A stretch of 13,889 nucleotides of DNA from Synergistaceae bacterium (lineage in GTDB: Bacteria > Synergistota > Synergistia > Synergistales > Aminobacteriaceae). Positions within the stretch are counted from its first letter, which is position 1. Each line of letters begins with the position of its first letter. The notes below the pieces were generated by a model that saw only the letters and a list, made by a program, of their open reading frames with translations, made no database searches and was not told the origin of the DNA. Of the stretch, positions 6,463 through 13,889 are shown in pieces. A program made the translations under genes and the position numbers. The DNA lies in the NCBI GenBank assembly GCA_012523155.1, contig JAAYJB010000144.1, positions 1 through 13,889 of the forward strand. The letters are read 5' to 3'.

Positions 6463-8651
6463 AAAATTATTTCGCTGAAATACTTCTTCTGTTCACTTTA
6501 GGGATCATCACCACGATCCTTATGCTCTCGTGGTCTCTGAATTATCATTTCGAAAAATCCACGACCCATATAGTCAATACCCTGAACCGTGAATTTCTTG
6601 CTGAGAATCACCGCATTTATGAGTATCTGCAGAAGATCATCAGGATCAGCGGCATGGAACTGTTCCTGGAGCCCTCCATACAGCGCCTCATGTACCGGAA
6701 GGATCTGGAAAACTTCGATGTCGTTGTGGGGATCAGGCGCCTGGATGCTGTTATGAGCGCCAATGTCCATATTCATTCCATTTACGTTTACAATGCCGCC
6801 CGCAGGTACGTTTATGCAACGAGCAACACAGATTCTGACAGGATGGACCGGTTCAGGGACAAGAACGCTCTGACTCTCCTCAGCGGTTCGGCCGATCACA
6901 GGAGGCTTGCCCCCATCCCCCGTTTTTTAGAGGATTCTTCCGGCGGAGTTCCTGTTTATTCTTTCGTATTTTATGATATCCGGAAAACGGAGCCGAGAAT
7001 CGGGGGTGCCCTGGTAATGAACTTTACCCTGGAATGGCTCCGGGAAGTGTTTAAGGACACGGATACTTCAAATTCACGGGTAATGTTCGTGGATACGGAC
7101 GGCACAGTTGTCTATCATTCCGACAGTTCCATGTTCCTGAAGAATATAGACAGTGATGAAATTTTCAGGCGTATGAAGGATCAGGGCGAACCGGCAGGTT
7201 TTTTCTCCTCAGTATCCGGAGCAGATGAAGTCTTCGTATTCTATTCGAAAGGCCTGAACGATTCGCTCTATCTCGTAAGGGTGTATCCGTACGAGGTCAT
7301 AATGGGTGATATTATCGCAAGGCGGTGGACGACCCTGGTCCTGGTTCTCGTCTGGGTGCCGCTGGCAATGGCGCTTGCCGTTCTTATTTCCCGCAGGCTT
7401 TACAGGCCGATTGGTAAACTGGTACAGAGGGTGGGTACAAAAGCCGAAAAAAATGAGAGCCGCCAGGGTGATATTGGTTTTCTTTCCTCCAGTATAGAAA
7501 GCATTCTCTCCAGGGCAGAGTCCGTTGAGGAAACATCCGAATCTTACCGGAAGATGCTCCAGGCGGATATTCTCCGGGATGCACTCGTGGGGAAGACCCG
7601 TGATCCCCGGGTGCTGAAGGACCAGTTTCTGGAATACGAGCTGCCTTTTTCAGGGAGTGGTCCTTTTCAGCTTGCGGGATTCAGGCCCTTTCACGAAACC
7701 TCCCTTGGATCCTTGATGGCCGGATGCGGCGTGAATGAAATGGCGGGAGTCATGGTAGACGGGCACCGGGGATTGATTCTCCTGGGGAACTGCGGACAAG
7801 GCTGTATTGATGCGCTTTGCCGCAGGGCAATCGATATGGGAGCTCTGCTTGCAGTCCGTGATGTGAATATCGACAGTATCGGCGACCTGCCCGACCATGC
7901 CGCGGCGGTTCTCGAGGAACTCCGGTTTTCCTTTCTCCATTCCGGCGGCACCGTTCTGGATTGCCCGGAACAGGGAAGGAACATTGGTGCTGCCGGCTAT
8001 CCCCACCAGATGGAGAAGGAAATTCTTTCCCTGCTGCGCCAGGGAAAGGCGGATGATGCCTACGCTGCCTACCTTGAGTTTTTCGAAGAAGTCATTCAAT
8101 GGTCTTTCAGCCATTTCAGGTTTTCCATGAAGAGACTCTACATTTCCGTGCAGCTCCTGGCGAAGGAAATGGGGGAGGGATTTGAAAGTCCGGATGAGAT
8201 GGATATCGGGACATTCGAGCAGTCCCTTGAGGAACTTGAAGACAGGGAATCCCTGGACAGATTTTTCCGCCAGAGGTTTGTATTTTTCGAGAGTGTGCTG
8301 CTGCAGGCAAAAGCATTGAAAAACCATGCACTTGTTGAGTTGATAAAGGAAACGGCAAGGATGGAATACTCCAACCCCAACCTGTGCCAGCAGTTTCTTG
8401 CCGACAGGGTCAAATTGTCAGTGTCCCATGTCTCGAAAATTTTCAAGGAAGCAGAGGGGATCTCAATCAGCGACTACTGTCTCGATATCCGTATGGAAAA
8501 GGTAACCTCTCTTCTCGCCGAAACCGACATTCCAGTCCGAGATGCCGCTGCCGCGGCAGGTTTCTCCAATGAGAACTATTTCTATACCCTGTTCCGGAAA
8601 CGTTTCGGCATGACGCCCGGTGAGTACCGCAAAAGATACAAACTCCGATAA
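6441..8651 (+). CDS. Membrane-spanning AraC-family transcriptional regulator with extracellular Cache sensor
   Basis: The protein has 736 residues. TM1 is about 12-32. An extracellular region (34-296) shows dCache-type features, including VFVDTDGTVVYHSD (216-229). TM2 is about 297-317. A HAMP-like stub RRLYRPIGKLVQRVG follows (318-332), then a cytoplasmic region of about 300 residues with no family I can name. The C-terminal AraC double helix-turn-helix (about 640-735) has LADRVKLSVSHVSKIFKEA (653-671), VRDAAAAAGFSNENYF (699-714) and the closing signature FGMTPGEYRK (722-731). The architecture matches the YesN-like one-component regulators, known mostly from Firmicutes, that sense outside the cell and activate adjacent transporter genes. 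It sits directly upstream of the ABC operon, its likely target (inference). The ATG at 6441 gives a normal N-terminus for the family, but the ribosome-site spacing is poor. An upstream leader ORF with a good site overlaps it. Confidence 0.92.
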   Translation: MVRNRILKNYFAEILLLFTLGIITTILMLSWSLNYHFEKSTTHIVNTLNREFLAENHRIYEYLQKIIRISGMELFLEPSIQRLMYRKDLENFDVVVGIRRLDAVMSANVHIHSIYVYNAARRYVYATSNTDSDRMDRFRDKNALTLLSGSADHRRLAPIPRFLEDSSGGVPVYSFVFYDIRKTEPRIGGALVMNFTLEWLREVFKDTDTSNSRVMFVDTDGTVVYHSDSSMFLKNIDSDEIFRRMKDQGEPAGFFSSVSGADEVFVFYSKGLNDSLYLVRVYPYEVIMGDIIARRWTTLVLVLVWVPLAMALAVLISRRLYRPIGKLVQRVGTKAEKNESRQGDIGFLSSSIESILSRAESVEETSESYRKMLQADILRDALVGKTRDPRVLKDQFLEYELPFSGSGPFQLAGFRPFHETSLGSLMAGCGVNEMAGVMVDGHRGLILLGNCGQGCIDALCRRAIDMGALLAVRDVNIDSIGDLPDHAAAVLEELRFSFLHSGGTVLDCPEQGRNIGAAGYPHQMEKEILSLLRQGKADDAYAAYLEFFEEVIQWSFSHFRFSMKRLYISVQLLAKEMGEGFESPDEMDIGTFEQSLEELEDRESLDRFFRQRFVFFESVLLQAKALKNHALVELIKETARMEYSNPNLCQQFLADRVKLSVSHVSKIFKEAEGISISDYCLDIRMEKVTSLLAETDIPVRDAAAAAGFSNENYFYTLFRKRFGMTPGEYRKRYKLR

Positions 8652-8676
8652 TCGCTGAAATACCAAAAAAGGGAAA

Positions 8677-8713
8677 ATTGCAGTTTCGCCGTTCTTCTTT
8701 CACCTCCTGCAAT
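8677..8713. repeat. Inverted repeat at the ABC operon promoter, candidate operator
   Basis: ATTGCAG (8677-8683) and its exact reverse complement CTGCAAT (8707-8713) lie with starts 30 bp apart, about three helical turns. The downstream arm lies just before the -10 box. This could be a regulator site or a weak RNA stem. AraC proteins more often use direct repeats, so the link to the upstream regulator is tentative. Confidence 0.3.
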
Positions 8714-8723
8714 GCACTATAAT
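8695..8723 (+). promoter_or_regulatory. Candidate promoter of the ABC import operon
   Basis: A perfect TATAAT (8718-8723) lies 40 bp upstream of the binding-protein ATG. The hexamer 17 nt further upstream is TTCTTT (8695-8700), only a partial -35 match. A strong -10 with a weak -35 fits a promoter needing an activator such as the adjacent AraC-type protein. Confidence 0.45.
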
Positions 8724-8762
8724 TGGAGCAGTTTACAACAACATAAAGGAGGAGATGTTTTA

Positions 8763-9770
8763 ATGAGTAAGATCGTTAAGATCATGGTTGTCCTTTTGCT
8801 GCTTGCATCCGCGGTGATGAATGTGACCGTCCAGGCTGCTTCGGCTGAAGAGAAACAGTACGTGATGCTCTATTCCTCGCTGAAGGATTCCCAGCTTGCG
8901 GCCATCAGGGAAGGCTTCATGAAGAAGTATCCCAACGTGACTATGGACTACTACACCGCAGGCACGGGGAACGTGATGACCAAGCTCGCCACCGAGCACC
9001 AGTCCGGAGGCATTGCGGCCGACATCATCTGGGTCGGCGATCCCACCAACTACCTGACCTTCAAGGAGCAGGACCTCCTGATGCCCTACGATTCCCCCGC
9101 GGCAGCCGATATCCCCGACAAGTTCAAAGATCCTGACAGGCTGTACATGTCCGCACGGCTGATCATGCTGGGCTTCGTGTACAACACGATCCTCGTAAAA
9201 GAAGACCAGATCCCCAAAACGTGGGAAGATCTGCTGAAGCCTGAATACAAGGATTACCTGGCCATGACCGACCCAACCACCAGCGGCACCACCCTTTTCA
9301 CCGTTGCCGGGCTGGTCCAGAATCCGAAATACGGCTGGGAATACCTGGAAAAGCTCAAGGCCAACGGCCTGAAGCTCGAGAACGGATCCAGCGCCGTGGT
9401 CAACAAGGCCGCCGCCGGAGAGTACAAGGTCTCCATCGGGGTGGACTACATCGCCAGAACCGTCATGGCCCAGGGAGCCACCGTGGGATTCGCCTATCCA
9501 GAGGCTGACATTCCCATCATCGAGAGCCCTATTGCCATCATCAAGAACACAAAGAACCTTGAAGCCGCAAAGAAGCTCTATGATTATATAATCAGCGATG
9601 GCCAGTCGGTGCTCATAGAGGAGTTCACTATGCCCATCAACCCGAACATGAAGCTGGAGAACGCCATCGACGTGAAGGCAGCCGAGGCGAAAATGCTTCC
9701 TGTCGATCCTGCGGCGCTGGTTCGCGACAAGCTGGACATGCTGCAGAAATTCGACTCCATCTTTAAGTAA
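8763..9770 (+). CDS. ABC transporter substrate-binding protein, FbpA/AfuA-like family
   Basis: A secreted binding protein of 335 residues. It has a signal peptide (basic KIVK, hydrophobic core 7-19, likely cleavage after VQA or ASA at 25-28) and no lipobox cysteine. The mature part follows the Fbp-type class II fold: VMLYSSLKDSQLAAIREGF (34-52), ADIIWVGDPTNY (86-97), a hinge strand around GFVYN (137-141), TWEDLLKPEYKD (153-164), DPTTSGTT (170-177) and GVDYIART (226-233). True ferric FbpA proteins have adjacent tyrosines near that last segment. Here there is one Tyr followed by Ile, so iron binding is doubtful. Hexose-phosphate (AfuA) or aminoethylphosphonate (PhnS) type ligands are alternatives, but none can be assigned. 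The ATG at 8763 is fixed by AAAGGAGG (8745-8752); an in-frame start at 8712 would lie in the promoter. First gene of the import operon. Confidence 0.92.
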   Translation: MSKIVKIMVVLLLLASAVMNVTVQAASAEEKQYVMLYSSLKDSQLAAIREGFMKKYPNVTMDYYTAGTGNVMTKLATEHQSGGIAADIIWVGDPTNYLTFKEQDLLMPYDSPAAADIPDKFKDPDRLYMSARLIMLGFVYNTILVKEDQIPKTWEDLLKPEYKDYLAMTDPTTSGTTLFTVAGLVQNPKYGWEYLEKLKANGLKLENGSSAVVNKAAAGEYKVSIGVDYIARTVMAQGATVGFAYPEADIPIIESPIAIIKNTKNLEAAKKLYDYIISDGQSVLIEEFTMPINPNMKLENAIDVKAAEAKMLPVDPAALVRDKLDMLQKFDSIFK

Positions 9771-9797
9771 AACGTGGTTTGCCCAAGTAATTTCTCC

Positions 9798-9825
9798 TGC
9801 GGTCCGGAGGACATCCCGGACCGCA
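9798..9825 (+). promoter_or_regulatory. Intercistronic RNA hairpin between binding protein and ATPase 1
   Basis: A perfect 10-bp GC-rich stem (9798-9807 with 9816-9825, 8-nt loop) in the 78-bp gap. No T run follows, so it is not a classical terminator. Such stems commonly stabilise the upstream binding-protein mRNA or block 3' exonucleases, giving more binding protein than membrane components. Confidence 0.65.
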
Positions 9826-9848
9826 AATCATATCCAGGAGGTGTGCCC

Positions 9849-10961
<1,113 letters not shown>

Positions 10962-10985
10962 CTTCCCCCATACAGGAGCATTGAC

Positions 10986-12710
10986 ATGAAATTTTTTCTG
11001 ACAAGCATTTTCGGAAGAGAAACGTCCCGGGGAGACCGGCGCTTCGGCCTGGACCGGATCGTCTTCCTCCTTTCCCTGTTTATTCTTATCGTGACGGTCC
11101 TGATGCCTATGCTCATGATCGTCGTCAGGACCTTTTTCAAGGGCACTCAGCCCGACTGGGCACTGTTCACCAGGGTCGTGCTGGCCCCGGAAAATCTCTC
11201 GGCGATCTATAACACCGTGAAGATCGGCTTTTTCGTCACCCTGTTCGGGACTGTTCTCGGTTTGTTTTACGCATGGCTGATCGGCAGGAGCGACATCCCC
11301 ATGAAGGGCTTAATGAAGGCCCTTTTCACAATTCCCTACATGTTCCCTCCATTTTTCGGGGCAATGGCGTGGAGCCTTCTGCTCGCCCCCCGGTCAGGGT
11401 ACATGAACAAGTGGTTCATGCAGCTTACAGGCGGCACGAGCCCGCTGCTGGACATCAACAGCATCGGCGGCATTGTGTTTGTTGAGACCTGCTATTACTT
11501 CCCCTTTGTCTTTCTCCAGGTGGTAAGCGCCCTTGAGCGCATGGACCCCACCCTCGAGGAATCTGCCAGGATCGCCGGGGCGGGGCAGTGGTACGTGATA
11601 AGGAAGATCACACTTCCTCTTGTCCTTCCCGCTATTGCCGCCGGGGCCATGCTCATCCTCATTTCTTCCCTTTCCCATTTCGGCGTGCCGGCCATTCTCG
11701 GGTTCTCCAACAATATCTTCACCCTGCCCACGAAGATCTACCAGCTCATCAACCGTTCCGCCGGCAGCTTCGAAGGGATCCGTGAGGGAGCAGCCCTTTC
11801 CATCCTGCTGGTGGGGGTGGTCGTTTTAGCTCTGTATATCCAGCGTCTTGTGCTTAAGACGGGGCACTACGACATCATCAAGGGAAAAAGCATGCGCCCC
11901 ATGCTCATCAAGCTGCGTGGGGCAAAGATCCCTCTTCTGGGGATCAGCCTGCTCTCACTGTTTGTCATCGTGGTCGTTCCGTTGTTTATGATATTCATTG
12001 TGGGATTCCTGAAGGCCTATGGGCTGCCGCTGACGCTGCAGAACCTCACATTGCGGAACTACGAGTATATTCTCGGGCAGTCGAAGATGGTTCGGGATTC
12101 CATCGTGAACAGCCTTTTCCTTTCGGTTTCAGCTGGAGTCATCACCATGTTCCTGGGTGTGATGATCGCTTACGTGGTCATAAAGGTGAAACCGAAGGGC
12201 AAGGGTTTCCTGGAGATGCTCTCACTGCTTCCCTATTCCATCCCGGGGCTGGTGCTCGCTATCGGGGTCATCCTGGTCTGGAGCGGCACATTCGGGATAA
12301 ACCTCTACAACACCATCTGGATCATCCTCATAGCCTATATCGCCCGGTATGTGTCCTTCGCCATGAAATCTGCGTCGGCATCCCTTGAACAGGTCCACTA
12401 CTCCCTGGAGGAGGCCGCCCGTTCCTGCGGAGCCACACACCTTGAGTCCCTCCGGGACATTACCATACCGCTGATCCGCCCGGGCATGATCGCCGGCTTC
12501 TTCCTCATATTCCTGCCGGCCATGAGGGAGCTGACCACGTCGGTACTGCTGTATGGCCCCTTTACCAGGACACTTGGCGTGGCCATCTACGCCATCAACT
12601 CGGAAGGGAACACGGTGCAGGCTTCGGCCCTTGCCACAGTAGCCATAGGTATCATCATAGCCGGGCACTTCGCCCTCCGGTATGTGACCAGAGACAGGAA
12701 GGGTTTATAA
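10986..12710 (+). CDS. ABC transporter permease with two fused membrane modules (FbpB-like)
   Basis: An inner-membrane channel protein of 574 residues with about 12 transmembrane helices in two homologous halves. Half one has helices near 24-48, 77-100, 115-135, 161-181, 213-238 and 268-289. Half two has helices near 316-341, 373-399, 412-433, 442-462, 500-521 and 547-566. Each half carries an EAA-type cytoplasmic loop that docks on an ATPase: EESARIAGAGQWYVIRKI (191-208) and EEAARSCGATHLESLRDI (475-492). A fused permease of this kind supplies both channel halves in one chain, as in FbpB, AfuB and ThiP. The ATG at 10986 follows AGGAG (10974-10978) at 7-nt spacing. Its stop codon is one base before the ATG of ATPase 2, so translation is probably coupled. 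Because the two halves differ, each could prefer a different ATPase (inference). Confidence 0.95.
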   Translation: MKFFLTSIFGRETSRGDRRFGLDRIVFLLSLFILIVTVLMPMLMIVVRTFFKGTQPDWALFTRVVLAPENLSAIYNTVKIGFFVTLFGTVLGLFYAWLIGRSDIPMKGLMKALFTIPYMFPPFFGAMAWSLLLAPRSGYMNKWFMQLTGGTSPLLDINSIGGIVFVETCYYFPFVFLQVVSALERMDPTLEESARIAGAGQWYVIRKITLPLVLPAIAAGAMLILISSLSHFGVPAILGFSNNIFTLPTKIYQLINRSAGSFEGIREGAALSILLVGVVVLALYIQRLVLKTGHYDIIKGKSMRPMLIKLRGAKIPLLGISLLSLFVIVVVPLFMIFIVGFLKAYGLPLTLQNLTLRNYEYILGQSKMVRDSIVNSLFLSVSAGVITMFLGVMIAYVVIKVKPKGKGFLEMLSLLPYSIPGLVLAIGVILVWSGTFGINLYNTIWIILIAYIARYVSFAMKSASASLEQVHYSLEEAARSCGATHLESLRDITIPLIRPGMIAGFFLIFLPAMRELTTSVLLYGPFTRTLGVAIYAINSEGNTVQASALATVAIGIIIAGHFALRYVTRDRKGL

Positions 12711-12711
12711 A

Positions 12712-13824
12712 ATGAGCCAGATTACGCTGAAGAATGTGACCAAGGAATTTGTCACCCGGGGGGCCCATCGGGTGACGGCGGTGGACAAATTCAATCTCGA
12801 AGTACGGGAAGGGGAGTGCTTCTCCTTTCTTGGCCCCTCCGGCTGCGGTAAGACGACAACTCTCCGAATGATCGCCGGCTTCGAGGATTTGACTGAAGGG
12901 GAAATATGGCTCGGCGATAAGCCCGTGTCAGTGAAGTCGAAAAATCTCTACGTCCCGCCTGAGGAGCGGGGGCTGGGGATGGTATTCCAGGCTTTCGCCG
13001 TGTGGCCACACCTGAACGTGTTTGAGAACGTGGCCTTTCCACTTCGTGTGAAAAAGACTCCGAGGGGCGAGCTTCGGGAGCGGGTCATGACAGCTTTGAA
13101 CCATACGGACCTGCAGGGCGCGGAAAAAGCTTATCCCTCAGACCTGTCAGGAGGGGAACAGCAGCGGATCGCCCTGGCCCGGTCCATTGTCACGAATCCA
13201 AGGGTGATGCTCCTGGACGAGCCCCTGTCAAACCTCGACCCGAAGCTCCGGGAATCCATGCGGTTTGAGATCAAAGCCCTGCAGAAGAAGTTCAACTTTA
13301 CCATTATCTTCGTAACTCACGACCAGTCTGAGGCAATGGCCCTGTCGGACAGGATGCTTGTAATGGACCTGGGGAAGATCATCCAGGTGGGAACGCCGAG
13401 GGAAATGTACCAGAACCCGGTCAACAAGTTCGTGTACGGCTTCCTCGGCCTGTCGAATTTCCTGAAGGTCCGGGTGAAAGACGGAAGGGTTTATCCCGCG
13501 GAAGGGACCGTTCAGCCCATTCCCTTCGAGCTTCCCCAAGGAGTGTCGGACGGAGAGGGACTGCTGGCGTCGCGGCCGAACGAGATCGGCTTGAGCCGGA
13601 TGGAAGGAACGGGCTATCCGGCACGGATAGAGAAGCGGCTCTACATGACCTTCTGCATAGAGTACCACGTGAACATCGCGGGGCAGGTCATCCGGGTCCA
13701 CACGGCCCATGGCAATGTCCTGCCTGAGGGATGTGACTGCTTCGTCCAGTTCCGGAACCCCAGGTGGTACGCCGGGGAATCGGAGCAGGTGGAGCTGGAG
13801 CGGATCGAGCGGCAGGTGATTTAG
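12712..13824 (+). CDS. ABC transporter ATP-binding protein 2 (FbpC/PotA-like, with TOBE domain)
   Basis: A second cytoplasmic ATPase of 370 residues. It has Walker A GPSGCGKTT (41-49), Q-loop Q93 in MVFQAFAVWPH, signature LSGGEQQR (145-152), Walker B VMLLDEP (165-171) and H-loop H203 in VTHDQ. The C-terminal TOBE-type region contains LLASRPNEIGL. It is catalytically complete, so it is not a decayed duplicate. It resembles ATPase 1 closely (QAFAVWPHLNVFENVAFPLR here, [20 protein letters not shown] there), but the C-terminal ligand or regulatory regions differ much more. It starts one base after the permease stop, with AGGAAGGG (12696-12703) 8 nt upstream, and is the last gene of the operon seen here. 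The transporter could use a heterodimer of the two ATPases, or one could serve another permease (inference). Confidence 0.95.
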   Translation: MSQITLKNVTKEFVTRGAHRVTAVDKFNLEVREGECFSFLGPSGCGKTTTLRMIAGFEDLTEGEIWLGDKPVSVKSKNLYVPPEERGLGMVFQAFAVWPHLNVFENVAFPLRVKKTPRGELRERVMTALNHTDLQGAEKAYPSDLSGGEQQRIALARSIVTNPRVMLLDEPLSNLDPKLRESMRFEIKALQKKFNFTIIFVTHDQSEAMALSDRMLVMDLGKIIQVGTPREMYQNPVNKFVYGFLGLSNFLKVRVKDGRVYPAEGTVQPIPFELPQGVSDGEGLLASRPNEIGLSRMEGTGYPARIEKRLYMTFCIEYHVNIAGQVIRVHTAHGNVLPEGCDCFVQFRNPRWYAGESEQVELERIERQVI

Positions 13825-13834
13825 GGCTGCGCTG

Positions 13835-13869
13835 TCATCCTGAGGAGCGTTCTTTGCGACGAAGGATCC
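13835..13869. repeat. Short interspersed-repeat-like element after the ABC operon
   Basis: The stretch has the form GTCATCCTGAGGAGCG, then TTCTTTG, then CGACGAAGGATCC. It can form an imperfect stem (ATCCT with AGGAT outside, GCG with CGC-type pairing inside). It resembles the GTCATCCTGAG...CGAAGGATC short repeats that I recall as recurrent intergenic elements in several bacterial phyla. Only one copy is in the window. It begins 10 bp after the ATPase 2 stop and may act as an mRNA 3' end. No clear T run follows before the window ends. Confidence 0.5.
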
Positions 13870-13889
13870 GGTTTTGATTCTGAAGGCCT

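Noticed and set aside
8712..8762. Longer N-terminus for the FbpA-like protein
   Set aside because: That start falls at the -10 box and would bury the signal peptide. The ATG at 8763 has a strong AAAGGAGG.
9774..9848. Longer N-terminus for ATPase 1 from a GTG at 9774
   Set aside because: It would run through the intercistronic hairpin and has no ribosome site. The ATG at 9849 follows AGGAGGT.

Overview
The window carries ten confident protein-coding genes, one possible 16-codon leader ORF, two intrinsic terminators and several candidate regulatory sites. It has no rRNA, tRNA, CRISPR array, transposase or phage gene. The gene mix is an isoaspartyl peptidase, an amino-acid aminotransferase, Cache-type membrane sensors and a tripartite ABC importer, with strong AGGAGG-type ribosome sites and moderately high GC by eye. 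It suggests an anaerobic amino-acid-fermenting bacterium, and Synergistota is my best guess. That assignment is inference. A member of the Firmicutes (Bacillota) or a deltaproteobacterium is not excluded.

Layout. Positions 96-1268 (+) encode isoaspartyl dipeptidase IadA. Positions 1334-2491 (-) encode a class I PLP aminotransferase, and 2581-3435 (-) encode PanB. Each of the two minus-strand genes has its own rho-independent terminator. A roughly 400-bp non-coding stretch (3436-3839) separates panB from a plus-strand block and holds candidate promoters facing both ways. That block is a membrane-anchored or secreted PhnD-like binding protein (3840-4790), a Cache-GGDEF diguanylate cyclase without an I-site (4812-6290), and a 736-residue membrane-spanning AraC-family regulator (6441-8651). 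It is followed by an ABC import operon: FbpA/AfuA-like binding protein (8763-9770), ATPase 1 (9849-10961), a fused double-module permease (10986-12710) and ATPase 2 (12712-13824). A short interspersed-repeat-like element lies just after the operon (13835-13869).

How the genes may work together (inference). The PhnD-like protein and the GGDEF protein are 21 bp apart and look like a periplasmic-sensor/c-di-GMP pair. The membrane AraC protein has an extracellular Cache sensor and a cytoplasmic DNA-binding domain. It lies directly upstream of the ABC operon, whose promoter has a good -10 but a poor -35, as expected for an activated promoter. The plus-strand block could therefore be a sense-and-import unit for a small ligand. 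The ligand is not identifiable from sequence. The binding protein lacks the paired tyrosines of true iron-binding FbpA proteins, so an iron label would be unsafe.
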